Assembly (NCBI GenBank): GCA_934539585.1
Contig: CAKTCT010000001.1
Span: 61,362 to 125,361, forward strand
Length of the DNA stretch: 64,000 nucleotides
Source of the DNA: an uncultured Oscillospiraceae bacterium
GTDB taxonomy: Bacteria; Bacillota; Clostridia; Oscillospirales; Ruminococcaceae
Direction: 5' to 3'
Shown here: piece after piece, positions 25,183-34,259 of the stretch
Numbering within the stretch: position 1 is the stretch's first letter
Layout of the letters: each line of letters begins with the position of its first letter
Translations under genes and position numbers: made by a program
The notes under the pieces: generated by a model
The model's input: only the letters and a program-made list of their open reading frames with translations
Told to the model about the DNA's origin: nothing
Database searches by the model: none

Positions 25183-25692
25183 TTATCGAAAAATCAATTG
25201 GAACAGCAAATAGGAGAAAAGAAGCGCCGCAGCTCCCACAAGAACGATGCCGATTGCCGTTTTCCGATGCCGGGGCGGCTCTGGATCCGTCCTTCCGGGC
25301 GGTTCCGGGGTGTTCGGATCATTCCGAGGCGCCAGCGGCGGTAACGGTGAAGGCTGTCGGGCCGGCCGCTGCAGCTGATACCGCATGGCAATGGGGTCCG
25401 ATTGATTCAGAATTCGGCGGCAAAAGGCTTTCAGCCAGGCCGCATCCTCCGGCGTGGATATACAAACGTTCAGCGTACTGACTTCGTGGGCCAGCTGATT
25501 CCGCATATGTCGGAAACGCACCAGCTGTTCCAGGTCTGAGTCCCACCCGGGGATTTGGCGGCTGAAAAGGACCGACGTTTGTTTCATATCCTCGATATAG
25601 CTGGTAACGCCCTTCCCCACCGGATACAGCTCCCGGCACAGCTTGTCCAGATGCTTAAAGGCCTCCAGGAACAAAAGATTCCCATTTTCCAT
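25183..25692 (-). CDS. Tail-anchored protein of unknown function
   Basis: A 169-residue protein I do not recognise. The first 95 residues are helical and soluble (DKLCRELYPVGKGVTSYIED, then VRFRHMRNQLAHE, which resembles HEPN-like or DUF-type helical domains). A proline-rich linker (about 108-142) follows, then a single C-terminal membrane helix ending in IFR, so the bulk would face the cytoplasm. The ATG has GGGAGAGCG upstream. It lies 27 bases after glpK and probably ends that operon. Confidence 0.7.
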   Translation of the reverse strand: MENGNLLFLEAFKHLDKLCRELYPVGKGVTSYIEDMKQTSVLFSRQIPGWDSDLEQLVRFRHMRNQLAHEVSTLNVCISTPEDAAWLKAFCRRILNQSDPIAMRYQLQRPARQPSPLPPLAPRNDPNTPEPPGRTDPEPPRHRKTAIGIVLVGAAALLFSYLLFQLIFR

Positions 25693-25719
25693 TTTGCGCT
25701 CTCCCGAACAAATATCCGG

Positions 25720-27225
25720 TTATTCCTCGTCCTCCGGATCGATCCAGTTCTTGGCCCGCTCCACGGCGCGATGCCAGCCTTTCAGGAGCCTGGCCCGGGT
25801 CGCTTCGTCCATCTGGGGCTGGTAGGTCTTTTCGATTTTCCCCAGAGTTTTCAGCTCCTCCACGCCGCTCCAGAACTGCACGGCCAGTCCGGCCAGATAG
25901 GCCGCGCCCAAAGCCGTGGTCTCCCGGATCACCGGACGGCACACCGGCTTTCCGATGATGTCCGCCTGGAACTGCATGAGAAATTCGTTGGCCGAAGCGC
26001 CACCGTCCACCCGCAGCTCCTGGAACTCCACGCCCACGTCGGCGGAAATGGCGTCCAGCAGGTCCTTGGACTGATAGGCAATGGCCTCCATGCAGGCGCG
26101 GATGATGTGCGAACGTTTGGTTCCCCGGGTGATTCCGATGAGCATCCCCCGGGCGAACATATCCCAATGGGGCGCGCCCAGCCCGTTAAAGGCCGGGACC
26201 ATGTACACCCCGCCGGAATCCTTGACCTTGGAGGCGTAATAATCCGAATCCGACGAGTCGGTGAGGAACCGCATCTCGTCCCGGAGCCACTGGACCACGG
26301 CTCCGGCGGTGAAAACGCTGCCTTCCAGGGCGTACCGCACTTCCCCATCGGCGCTGGCCGCCAGGGTCGTCAGCATCCCGGATTTACTGGTCACAGCCTC
26401 TTTCCCGGTGTTCATCAGAAGGAAGCACCCGGTGCCGTAGGTGTTCTTGGCCTGTCCCTTGGAGAAGCAGGTCTGGCCGAACAGCGCCGCCTGCTGGTCC
26501 CCGGCCGCACCGGCGATGGGGATGGAATACCCGTTGATCTGGGCCATGCCGAAAATCCCGCTGGAGGGCCGGACCTCCGGCAGCATGGACCTGGGAATCT
26601 CCAGAATTTTCAGAATCTCCTCGTCCCACTGCAAGGTGTGGATATTGAACAGCATGGTCCGGGAGGCGTTGGTGTAGTCCGTGGCGTGGACCAGGCCGCC
26701 GGTGAGCTTCCAGATGAGCCAGGTATCCACGGTACCGAACAACAGTTCGCCCGCCTCCGCTTTTTCCCGGGCCCCGGCGACGTTATCCAGAATCCATCGA
26801 ATCTTTGTTCCGCTGAAATAGGCGTCGGGAAGAAGGCCGGTGTGCTCCCGGATCAATTCGCTGTACCCCTGGGCCTTCAGCTCCTCGCAGAGAGCGGCGG
26901 TCCGGCGGCACTGCCAGACAATGGCGTTATAAACCGGCCGCCCCGTGGATTTTTCCCAGACAATGGTGGTTTCCCGCTGGTTGGTGATGCCGATGGCCGC
27001 AATTTCCTCGGCGGGAATCCCGCTCATCAGTAAGGCGTCGATGAGAACGCCGTATTGGGAGGCGTAGATTTCCATGGGATCATGTTCCACCCAGCCTTCC
27101 TTGGGATAGTACTGGGTGTACTCCCGCTGGGCGATGCCTGCGATGTTCTGCTCCCGGTCGAAAATCACCGCCCGGGAGCTGGTGGTTCCCTGGTCCAGGG
27201 CCACGACATACTTTTTCATGCTCAT
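25720..27225 (-). CDS. glpK: Glycerol kinase
   Basis: FGGY-family kinase that phosphorylates glycerol to glycerol 3-phosphate in the cytoplasm; 501 residues, normal length. It starts YVVALDQGTTSSRAVIFD (phosphate loop) and has GITNQRETTIVWEK, then NAIVWQCRRTA, and the C-terminal signature LRVDGGASANEFLMQFQAD. The ATG lies 15 bases after the TPM gene with AAAAGAGGCG upstream. No glycerol facilitator or glpD is adjacent; instead it sits behind three envelope-type genes. Confidence 0.98.
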   Translation of the reverse strand: MSMKKYVVALDQGTTSSRAVIFDREQNIAGIAQREYTQYYPKEGWVEHDPMEIYASQYGVLIDALLMSGIPAEEIAAIGITNQRETTIVWEKSTGRPVYNAIVWQCRRTAALCEELKAQGYSELIREHTGLLPDAYFSGTKIRWILDNVAGAREKAEAGELLFGTVDTWLIWKLTGGLVHATDYTNASRTMLFNIHTLQWDEEILKILEIPRSMLPEVRPSSGIFGMAQINGYSIPIAGAAGDQQAALFGQTCFSKGQAKNTYGTGCFLLMNTGKEAVTSKSGMLTTLAASADGEVRYALEGSVFTAGAVVQWLRDEMRFLTDSSDSDYYASKVKDSGGVYMVPAFNGLGAPHWDMFARGMLIGITRGTKRSHIIRACMEAIAYQSKDLLDAISADVGVEFQELRVDGGASANEFLMQFQADIIGKPVCRPVIRETTALGAAYLAGLAVQFWSGVEELKTLGKIEKTYQPQMDEATRARLLKGWHRAVERAKNWIDPEDEE

Positions 27226-27240
27226 GAGACGCCTCTTTTC

Positions 27241-28080
27241 TTAGAAATGTCCGCCGCCGCCTCCGTGGGAAGCGCCGCTGGAGCTGGTGTGGACGGAGCT
27301 TCCGCCGCCACCGCCGCCGCTTCCGGAGTCGTTGTCAATGCGGGTCTTGGTCATGGTAGAGCGGAGGAACCGGTCGTTCCGCAAGGTGATCCGGATGGAG
27401 CCGTTTTCCAGATAGTGAGCAGCCTCCCGGGCGCGCTTGGCCGAACGGTTGACGCCGGCCATCACCGCAACGGAAATGCCGGAGATCACCGCCGCCGCCA
27501 GAAGGTAGAGGGGAATCCGCCGGGTCGTCCGTTCCAGGGCCGTTTCCGGGGTGTAGTCCAGGTCCTCGGGGTTGTCTACGTAATGGGTGCCGCTGTCCGG
27601 CTCCTCTCCCTGGATCAGATAATTTTCGGCTTTGGAGAAAAAGGTTTCCACCGCGCCGGAATAATCTCCGTCGGAAAGGTCCCCCAGGCAGGACTGGACC
27701 ATGGATTCAATGCGCCGGTCGCTGAACACCCGGATGCAGGTTCCGGAGGTGGAAAACCAGACCTCCCGCTCGTCCATGTTGATGAGCATCAGCACGCCAT
27801 CGGCGGAAAAGTCGTTATAATCGAAGAAGTCGTCGGCGTATTCCATGGAGGACAGGCCCTCGGCGTCGTCAATGGTGACGACCACCAGGTCCACGCCCTG
27901 GTCCGTGCTGATCTGGCTGGCGGTTTTGGAAAGGGAGGCTTCTTCCTCATCAGTGAGCAGCTCCGCGTAGTCGTAGACCCGCACGGAGGGGTCCACGCTG
28001 GTATCCATAGCCGCTGCCGCCGGAGCAAACAGCAGGATCAGGAGCACGCTGAACAGCGCTGCGCAGAAGGTTCGTTTCAA
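27241..28080 (-). CDS. TPM-domain membrane protein with signal peptide
   Basis: A 279-residue protein with an N-terminal signal (TFCAALFSVLLILLFAPAAAA), an extracytoplasmic TPM domain (about 30-150; VYDYAELLTDEEEASLSKTA), one helix near 205-225 and a Gly/Ser/His-rich C-terminal tail ending GGGGGHF. TPM domains occur in thylakoid and envelope proteins and in some phosphatases. The start is a TTG overlapping the preceding stop codon (TTGA) with GGGAGGG upstream; no ATG or GTG fits. It is coupled to the zinc-ribbon gene before it. Confidence 0.88.
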   Translation of the reverse strand: MKRTFCAALFSVLLILLFAPAAAAMDTSVDPSVRVYDYAELLTDEEEASLSKTASQISTDQGVDLVVVTIDDAEGLSSMEYADDFFDYNDFSADGVLMLINMDEREVWFSTSGTCIRVFSDRRIESMVQSCLGDLSDGDYSGAVETFFSKAENYLIQGEEPDSGTHYVDNPEDLDYTPETALERTTRRIPLYLLAAAVISGISVAVMAGVNRSAKRAREAAHYLENGSIRITLRNDRFLRSTMTKTRIDNDSGSGGGGGGSSVHTSSSGASHGGGGGHF

Positions 28081-29129
28081 AACAGCATCCCTCCCAGAAA
28101 CAGCAGTACGGCCACCGCCGCGAAGATTCCGGCGGCCCAGGCAAAGACCTTGGGAATGGAAATGGGCAGATTTCCCACCAGCTTGCCGGTCTGGCCGTTC
28201 ATGGCAAAGAGATATTCTTTGCCCCGGTAGGTGCTCATGAGCATCCACACCGGCAGCAGAACGTTCCGGGCGGCCTGCTGCTGAATCTGCACGTCGTTAT
28301 TGGTGACCTGAACGCTGGCGTAGCCGCTGATGGTGTTCCGCAGGACGTTTTCCACCGTGGTCTTGATCCGTGCGGAGGCCCGGGGAAAGGTGTTCTCGCT
28401 GGACTCGTCGTACCGCTCCGCCAGAAAGCCGGAAAGGTAGGCCGGAGAATATTCCACCAGCTTGGTCATGTCATAGGGCTCGATGGAATCCATCAGGGCA
28501 TCGTCCATTTTGGAGGAGCCGTCGGCGGGAATCCGCTGGAACTGCATCACGCCGCCCCGCTCGATGTGAAAATGGTCCGTCCGGGTATAGCGGTAGCGGC
28601 TGTCGCTCCAGGAGTGTACCCGCTGGGCGTTGGCCGTCAGGTAGGAGTTGGCCGCGCAGTCATAGAGCCAGAAGGGCACGTAAACGCCGGTGATCTTCTC
28701 GATCCGGTCCGGCGCGCAGAAATCCCTGGGAAGCAGGGGCTTCCACCGGCAGAGACGCTTAAACGCCTCCTGGGCCGTCTCCTTTTTCACTTGGAACGGA
28801 ATGAGCTTTTCCGGCCGGAAGGGACCGGAAAGCTGTTCCGGGAAGATCGTGGCGTTCTGACAGAAAACGCAGAAGGTGGCCGCCGTCGTGGCGTCGGTCA
28901 CGATGTGGGCCCCGCACTGGGGGCAGACATACTCCCGCATGTCCCCTTCCGGCTGAGCGGCTTCCGCTTCCGGAGCCGGGGAGGATTGGGCCTCTTTGGC
29001 CGCTTCCTCCTTCTCCAGAACCGACAGGTCAAAGGAGCCCAGGCAGTATTCGCAGTCCCACCGCTGGGTCTTTTCGTTGAATTTCAAGGGCGCCCCGCAT
29101 TGGGGGCACTGATAGGTTAATACATCCAT
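28077..29129 (-). CDS. Zinc-ribbon protein with C-terminal membrane helix
   Basis: A 350-residue protein with two zinc ribbons at the N-terminus (CPQCGAPL..CEYC, residues 9-29; CPQCGAHI..CVFC, near 70-90), a long middle domain beginning LSGPFRPEKLIPFQVKKE, and a final hydrophobic segment (VFAWAAGIFAAVAVLLFLGG). This resembles proteins often mis-annotated as PriA-like or TFIIB zinc ribbons and commonly found with TPM and SPFH proteins. Function is unknown. The ATG follows AAAGGAAT. Confidence 0.8.
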   Translation of the reverse strand: MDVLTYQCPQCGAPLKFNEKTQRWDCEYCLGSFDLSVLEKEEAAKEAQSSPAPEAEAAQPEGDMREYVCPQCGAHIVTDATTAATFCVFCQNATIFPEQLSGPFRPEKLIPFQVKKETAQEAFKRLCRWKPLLPRDFCAPDRIEKITGVYVPFWLYDCAANSYLTANAQRVHSWSDSRYRYTRTDHFHIERGGVMQFQRIPADGSSKMDDALMDSIEPYDMTKLVEYSPAYLSGFLAERYDESSENTFPRASARIKTTVENVLRNTISGYASVQVTNNDVQIQQQAARNVLLPVWMLMSTYRGKEYLFAMNGQTGKLVGNLPISIPKVFAWAAGIFAAVAVLLFLGGMLF

Positions 29130-29144
29130 GCCAGATTCCTTTGG

Positions 29145-30413
29145 TTACAGCTTTTCGCCGCACTGAGGGCAGAATTTTGCAGGCTCCTTGGAGGTCCAGC
29201 CGCACTTGGGGCAGACGCTGCCCTGGGGCTTGGCTTTTCCGCAGTGGGAGCAGAAGTTGCCGGTGTTCTCCTTGCCGCAGGAGCAGGTCCAGGCGCCGGC
29301 AGGAGCGGGCTTCGCCTTTCCGCAGGCCGGGCAGAAGTTTTCGGTGCATTTGGCTCCGCAGGAGCACTGCCAGGTATCGGCGGCAGCCTGCTGCTCCCGG
29401 GCCCGCTGCTGGGCAGCCATCTGGGCCTGATTGGTCTGGGTGGCGGCGGCCATGAAGCCCCCGGCGGACTGCATCCCCATATTCACGCCCATGAATCCCG
29501 CGGTGGAGCCGTTGGCGTTGGAACCGGCAGCCTCCACGCCCCGGGCCACAGCGCCCTGGACGTAGCCTTCCCGGATCGCGGCGTCGGAAAGCATGGCTCC
29601 CTGGTTCCGCATATTGATGAGTTTCTTGGATTCCTCGTCGTAGGAGATGCTCTGGATGCCCACGGAGACGATCTCCATGCCCCGGAGCTTGGTCCAGTCC
29701 TCGTCCAGCGCGTCGGCCATATACTTGGCCACCTTCACGCCCTGGGAGGTCACATGGGAGATGCGGATGTTGTCCACGGACATCTGGTTGATGGCAGTCT
29801 GCAGGCCGTTCAGGAACTCTGCAAGATAGAGCTTCTGCAGGTCGGCGATCTCCATCCGCTGGTCGTTGTGAGGCACGGCTTCGGCGTAGAACTTCAGGGG
29901 GTCCGCCACGCGGACGGAGAAGTAGCCGTGGGCCCGGAGGAACAGCTCGGCATTGTAGAAGTTGTCAAAATAGTTGATGGGGTTCACCGTGCCGAAGGCG
30001 ATGTTCTTGATCTCCTGGAGATTGATGAAGTACACCTTCTGCTGATAAGGCGTCGCGCCGCCGAAGCGGATGCGGTCAAAGGTGTCCTGCAGGGCATCGC
30101 CGAAGCTGCCGCTGAACATGGAGGGCGCGGCGCTGTTGTCCACCTTGAAATAGCCGGGTTCTGCTGTAAAGTCAATGACCTTGCCGCCGTCCACCAGGAG
30201 CATAAACTGGTTCTGCCCCACATGGACCACGGAGCCGTTGGAGATGACATCCTCGGTCCCCTTGCGGTTGGCGCTGCGGCGGTCGTTTTTCCGCACGGTC
30301 ACGCCCTGGCAAAAGAGGGTGGTGTCGCTCATATTGTCGGCTTCAATGACTTCCAGCCACTGGTCGGCCAGGGCGCCGCCGACGGCTCCGGCAATTGCTT
30401 TGATAATTCCCAT
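29145..30413 (-). CDS. SPFH-domain protein with C-terminal zinc ribbons (virion core protein/YdjI-like)
   Basis: A 422-residue protein. The first 300 residues form an SPFH/band-7-like domain (ADQWLEVIEADNMSDTTLFC, later LRGMEIVSVGIQSISYDEE). A Met/Gly/Ala-rich linker with Gln-rich stretches follows, then three Cys pairs-of-pairs (CSCGAKCTENFCPACG, CSCGKENTGNFCSHCG, CPKCGW...FCPQCG). There is no clear membrane helix. The ATG has AAAGGACG upstream. It heads the operon with the zinc-ribbon membrane protein, the TPM protein and glpK, and probably forms a membrane-associated scaffold. Confidence 0.85.
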   Translation of the reverse strand: MGIIKAIAGAVGGALADQWLEVIEADNMSDTTLFCQGVTVRKNDRRSANRKGTEDVISNGSVVHVGQNQFMLLVDGGKVIDFTAEPGYFKVDNSAAPSMFSGSFGDALQDTFDRIRFGGATPYQQKVYFINLQEIKNIAFGTVNPINYFDNFYNAELFLRAHGYFSVRVADPLKFYAEAVPHNDQRMEIADLQKLYLAEFLNGLQTAINQMSVDNIRISHVTSQGVKVAKYMADALDEDWTKLRGMEIVSVGIQSISYDEESKKLINMRNQGAMLSDAAIREGYVQGAVARGVEAAGSNANGSTAGFMGVNMGMQSAGGFMAAATQTNQAQMAAQQRAREQQAAADTWQCSCGAKCTENFCPACGKAKPAPAGAWTCSCGKENTGNFCSHCGKAKPQGSVCPKCGWTSKEPAKFCPQCGEKL

Positions 30414-30449
30414 AAACGCATCGTCCTTTCTGAATATCCGATTAACACC

Positions 30450-30478
30450 AGTATAGCATAAACTGCACAAAATCACAA
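30450..30478 (-). promoter_or_regulatory. Promoter of the SPFH-TPM-glpK operon
   Basis: Minus strand: TTGTGA, 17 bases, TATACT with an upstream TGC. Confidence 0.7.
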
Positions 30479-30546
30479 GTTTTCCCCGAAAAAATCGCAC
30501 TTTTTTACCGTCTTTCCCGAAAAGCAAGATTTTTTGTCGGCACTCC

Positions 30547-30575
30547 TTGTTGTTTGCCGAAGAAAATGCTATAAT
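30547..30575 (+). promoter_or_regulatory. Promoter of azlCD
   Basis: TTGTTG, 17 bases, TATAAT preceded by TGC. It diverges from the SPFH operon promoter about 70 bases away. Confidence 0.7.
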
Positions 30576-30612
30576 GTAGAAACAATCATGCAGAAAATAA
30601 AGGAGAATTCCC

Positions 30613-31365
30613 ATGAAGTCCTATGGTGTAACGGCAAAGACAGTGGGACCCGCTCTGACCTTCCGCAAGGGTCTGCGGGACGGGCTGCCCATTTGCCTGG
30701 GGTATCTTTCGGTTTCGTTTGCATACGGCATGATGGCCGTGGAGGGCGGGCTGCCGGTCTGGGCGGCGGTGCTGATCTCCATGACCAATCTGACCTCCTC
30801 CGGCCAGTTCGCCGGAACGGCCCTGATTTTCGCCGGAGGCTCCTTCCTGGAGATCGGCATCACCACCTTCGTGATCAATATCCGGTATATGCTCATGTCC
30901 CTGTCCTTATCCCAGAAGCTGGACGAGAAAATGTCTACTCTTTCCCGGAGCATCCTCTCCTTCGGCAACACCGACGAAATTTTCGCCGTGGCCATGCAGC
31001 AGCACGGGAAGATCCCCAGCGGCTACCTGTCCGGCCTGATCCTCACCCCGTATTTCGGCTGGGCCCTGGGGACCTTCCTGGGGGCCGCCTGCACCGGATT
31101 GCTGCCCGCCTCGGTCCGCAGCGCCCTGGGAATCGCCATTTACGGCATGTTCATCGCCATTATCATCCCGCCCTCCCGGCAGTCCCGGCCGATCCTCATT
31201 ACTGTACTTCTGTCCATGGCGGTGAGCTGCCTGTTTGCCTTTACTCCGGTGCTGAACCGGCTGTCCGGCGGCTGGGTCATTATCATCTGCGCCGTGCTGG
31301 CGGCAGGCTTTGCCGCATACCGGTTCCCCATTGACGAGGAGCCTTCCGAGGAGGATGCTGCATGA
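30613..31365 (+). CDS. azlC: Branched-chain amino acid exporter large subunit AzlC
   Basis: A 250-residue inner-membrane protein. It shows the AzlC pattern: FRKGLRDGLPICLGYLSVSFAYG at the N-terminus and SGQFAGTALIFAGGSFLEI, then INIRYMLMSLSLSQKL. With AzlD it forms an exporter of branched-chain or related amino acids. The ATG follows AAAGGAGAATT. The stop codon overlaps azlD by four bases. Confidence 0.94.
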   Translation: MKSYGVTAKTVGPALTFRKGLRDGLPICLGYLSVSFAYGMMAVEGGLPVWAAVLISMTNLTSSGQFAGTALIFAGGSFLEIGITTFVINIRYMLMSLSLSQKLDEKMSTLSRSILSFGNTDEIFAVAMQQHGKIPSGYLSGLILTPYFGWALGTFLGAACTGLLPASVRSALGIAIYGMFIAIIIPPSRQSRPILITVLLSMAVSCLFAFTPVLNRLSGGWVIIICAVLAAGFAAYRFPIDEEPSEEDAA

Positions 31366-31688
31366 CCATCAACCTTCCTTATTTCCTGATTTCCGTGGCC
31401 ATTATGGCCCTGGTGACGTACCTTCCCCGGATGCTGCCCCTGGTGATCTTCCGGAAGAAGATTCAGAACCGCTACATCCGCTCCTTTTTAAGCTACGTCC
31501 CCTACGCCGTCCTGGCGGCCATGACCTTCCCGGCCATTTTCTCCGCCACCGCCTCTCCCCTGTCGGCCCTGGCGGGACTGGTGGTGGCCCTGATTCTGGC
31601 GTATCATCAGAAGGGGCTCCTTACCGTGGCGTTGTCGGCCTCCGCCGCGGTGTTCCTGGCGGAGCTGCTGATGAAATTGGCCGCCTGA
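31362..31688 (+). CDS. azlD: Branched-chain amino acid transporter small subunit AzlD
   Basis: A 108-residue protein with about four helices; the family motif VTYLPRMLPLVIF appears near residue 20. The ATG overlaps the azlC stop (ATGA), so the two subunits are coupled. Length and pairing are typical. Confidence 0.93.
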   Translation: MTINLPYFLISVAIMALVTYLPRMLPLVIFRKKIQNRYIRSFLSYVPYAVLAAMTFPAIFSATASPLSALAGLVVALILAYHQKGLLTVALSASAAVFLAELLMKLAA

Positions 31689-31702
31689 TCCGGGAAAAAC
31701 GC

Positions 31703-31731
31703 TTTACTTTGCCGGAAGAACATGGTATCAT
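31703..31731 (+). promoter_or_regulatory. Promoter of the Gfo/Idh/MocA gene
   Basis: TTTACT, 17 bases, TATCAT, 30 bases before the start codon. Confidence 0.6.
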
Positions 31732-31761
31732 GAAGAAAAGCTCTGTTTTAGGAGGATTTTT

Positions 31762-32739
31762 ATGATTCATGTAGCGCTTCTCAGCAAATGGCACGTTCAC
31801 GCCGAGGGATACGGCAAGGAGTTCGCCTGGATTCCCGACGTCAAAATCACTGTGGTCTGGGACGAGGACCCGGTCCGCGGGCAGGCCTGGGCCAGGGACA
31901 TGGGCTGCGACTTTGAGCCGGACCTGGAAAAAGCCGTCAACCGCGCGGATGTAGACGCCGTCTCCGTAGGCTGCCCCACCTCCATGCACAAAGAGGTGAT
32001 CTGCGCCGCCGCCCGGGCGGGCAAGGCCATCTTTACCGAAAAGGTCCTGGCCATCACCACCAAAGACGCCGAGGAAATCGCCGATGCCGTGGAAAAAGCC
32101 GGCGTTCCCTTCCTCATCTCCTTCCGCCGCCGGACCGACGCCTCCATCCTGGAGGCCAAACGCCTGGTGGACAGCGGCGCTATCGGCCGCGTGACCCATC
32201 TGCGGGTACGGGACGCCCACGCCGGGATTTCCTCCGGCTGGCTGCCGGATTCCTTCTTTGACAAGTCCCAGTGCGGCGGCGGCGCTATGATGGACCTGGG
32301 CGCTCATCCCATGTATCTCTGCCTGTACTTCCTGGGCGAGCCTGCGGCGGTGTCCTCGGAGTTCACCCAATCCGGCGGCAAGGGCATCGACGATAACTGC
32401 GTCAGCCTGCTCCGGTACGCCGACGGCGCGGTTGCCGTGTCTGAGACGGGATTCCTGTCCAACCACTGCCCCTTCTCCCTGGAGATCAACGGCACCGGCG
32501 GCCACATCAGCGTCGGCGGCCCCCTGGAGGATGGCGTTCTTCTGATGAACGACGCGGGCCGCACCTTCACGCCTGCCGCCCAGCTTCCCGGCGGCCTGCC
32601 CTTGCCGGTCCCGCTGTTTGTGAGCTGCCTGCGGGACGGCACCCCCTCCCCCTTCGGCGTCCGGGACGCCGTGGCCCTGACCCGGCTCATGGAGGCCGCC
32701 TACCGCTCCGCCGCAGAGGGCAGAGAAATCGCTTACTGA
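31762..32739 (+). CDS. Gfo/Idh/MocA-family oxidoreductase
   Basis: A 325-residue NAD(P)-dependent dehydrogenase of the Gfo/Idh/MocA group. The N-terminal Rossmann domain (about 1-120) has a modified opening (VALLSKWHVHAEGYGKEF) in place of the usual GXGXXG. The EKVLAITTKDAEEI segment carries the conserved EK(P/V) lysine. The catalytic region has GGGAMMDLGAHPMYLCLYFLG, with the usual Asp and His. The substrate is unknown, probably a sugar or inositol derivative. The ATG follows TTAGGAGGAT. Confidence 0.88.
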   Translation: MIHVALLSKWHVHAEGYGKEFAWIPDVKITVVWDEDPVRGQAWARDMGCDFEPDLEKAVNRADVDAVSVGCPTSMHKEVICAAARAGKAIFTEKVLAITTKDAEEIADAVEKAGVPFLISFRRRTDASILEAKRLVDSGAIGRVTHLRVRDAHAGISSGWLPDSFFDKSQCGGGAMMDLGAHPMYLCLYFLGEPAAVSSEFTQSGGKGIDDNCVSLLRYADGAVAVSETGFLSNHCPFSLEINGTGGHISVGGPLEDGVLLMNDAGRTFTPAAQLPGGLPLPVPLFVSCLRDGTPSPFGVRDAVALTRLMEAAYRSAAEGREIAY

Positions 32740-32753
32740 TCCCATTGAAACGC

Positions 32754-32798
32754 AAAAATCCCGCCCGAAAGCCTTACGCTCCCGGGCGGGATTTTTTT
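32754..32798. terminator. Bidirectional terminator between oxidoreductase and flotillin genes
   Basis: AAAAATCCCGCCCG pairs with CGGGCGGGATTTTT, giving strong A and T runs for both strands. Confidence 0.9.
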
Positions 32799-32805
32799 GC
32801 GGTTG

Positions 32806-34227
32806 TTATTCGGCAGACTCGGACTCCCCAGAGGCGGGAGCGCCGGTCTTGGCCGCGAAGTTCTTCATCATCTGGGCGATATCCACGCCGGTCAGGTCCT
32901 TCAGCACGGTAAAGCCGTTGGCCGCCACATCGGACACGGTCTTGGCCACCTTGGAGGCTCCCTGAGAACCGCCGTTGTCGATGACGGTGATGCGGTCGAT
33001 CTGCTCCATGGGCTTGGAGACCGCGCCCATGATCTCAGGCAGGCGCTGGATAACCATTTCCACCACAGCCGCTTCGCCGTACTTCTTCATGGCCTCGGCC
33101 AGACGGTCCTTGGACTCGGCGTCGGCGATGCCCTTGGCCTTGGTGGCTTCGGCTTCCGCTTCGCCCCGGGCCCGGATGGCGTCGGCTTCGGCCTGGGCCT
33201 CGACCCGGCGGGCTTCCGCCTTGGCCAGAGCCTCCAGCTTCATGGCTTCGGCCCGGGCCTCGGCCTCCTTGATGGCCTTGACCTTGTTGGCCTCGGCCTC
33301 CACCTCGGTTTTGTACTTCTCGGCGTCGGCGGGCTTCTTCACGCTGGCAACCAGGCGTTCTTCCACGACGTTGGCTTCCTTCTGGGCCAGTTCGGCCTGA
33401 CGGTCGGCCACCATCTTGTTGTTTTCGATTTCCTGGAGCTTATACGCCACGTCGGCGTCGGCCTTGGCCTTATCCTGCTCGGCGCGGTACTGCTCGGTGC
33501 GGATGGTCTTGTCGCGCTGGCTCTGGGCGATCTCCGCCTGGGCGCTGAGCTTAGCCTTTTCGCCTTCCCGGATGGCCTCGGCAGTCTTGACCTCGGTGTC
33601 CCGCTTCCGCTCGGCGGAGGCGATGTCAGCGTCGGCCTTGGACTGGGCGATCTGGGGAATTGCCCGGTTTTCCAGGTATCCGCCCTGGGTGGCGATCTTC
33701 AGCACGGTATAGGACATCAGCCGCAGACCCATGGCCTTCAGCTCGCTGGTGATGCTGTCCTCAATGGAGTTCTCAAAGGCCACCCGGTCTTCGTTGATCT
33801 GTTCAACGGTCAGGGTGGAAACGATCCCTCTCAGCTTACCTTCCAGGATCTGCTCCACCACGTTGCGGATGTTCTGGGTGGTCCGCTCGGTGTTGCCGTT
33901 GCAGAACTGCTCCACGGCCAGCAGGATCATGTCCGGATGGTTATCGACCTTGACTACCGCCGTACCGGCGATGTCCACGAAGATGCCCTGTTTGGAGGGC
34001 GCTTCGGTGATGTCCGTGGTCATGGAGACGGACTCCAGGGAAATGGAGCAGGACGTTTCCAGGCACGGAATCTGCACGCCGCCGCGTCCCACCAGGACCC
34101 GCTTTTTCAGGCCGGTGATGACCATTGCTTTGTCGGCGGGGACCCGTTTCCAGCACAGCAGGATGAGAATCAGCAGAATGACGACTCCCAGGACGATCCA
34201 GGTGACGGGGGTTTCAAAGATTGGCAT
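32806..34227 (-). CDS. floT: Flotillin-like SPFH protein (FloT type)
   Basis: A 473-residue membrane scaffold protein. It has one N-terminal helix (WIVLGVVILLILILLCW), an SPFH domain (about 30-230), then a long coiled coil of Ala/Glu/Lys-rich repeats (about 190-390, e.g. EAEARAEAMKLEALAKAEAR) typical of flotillins, which organise membrane microdomains. The ATG has AAAGGAGGAAC upstream and the gene has its own promoter. No NfeD-type partner is adjacent. Confidence 0.93.
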   Translation of the reverse strand: MPIFETPVTWIVLGVVILLILILLCWKRVPADKAMVITGLKKRVLVGRGGVQIPCLETSCSISLESVSMTTDITEAPSKQGIFVDIAGTAVVKVDNHPDMILLAVEQFCNGNTERTTQNIRNVVEQILEGKLRGIVSTLTVEQINEDRVAFENSIEDSITSELKAMGLRLMSYTVLKIATQGGYLENRAIPQIAQSKADADIASAERKRDTEVKTAEAIREGEKAKLSAQAEIAQSQRDKTIRTEQYRAEQDKAKADADVAYKLQEIENNKMVADRQAELAQKEANVVEERLVASVKKPADAEKYKTEVEAEANKVKAIKEAEARAEAMKLEALAKAEARRVEAQAEADAIRARGEAEAEATKAKGIADAESKDRLAEAMKKYGEAAVVEMVIQRLPEIMGAVSKPMEQIDRITVIDNGGSQGASKVAKTVSDVAANGFTVLKDLTGVDIAQMMKNFAAKTGAPASGESESAE

Positions 34228-34259
34228 AGTTGTTCCTCCTTTAGCCTTTTCTTACTACC

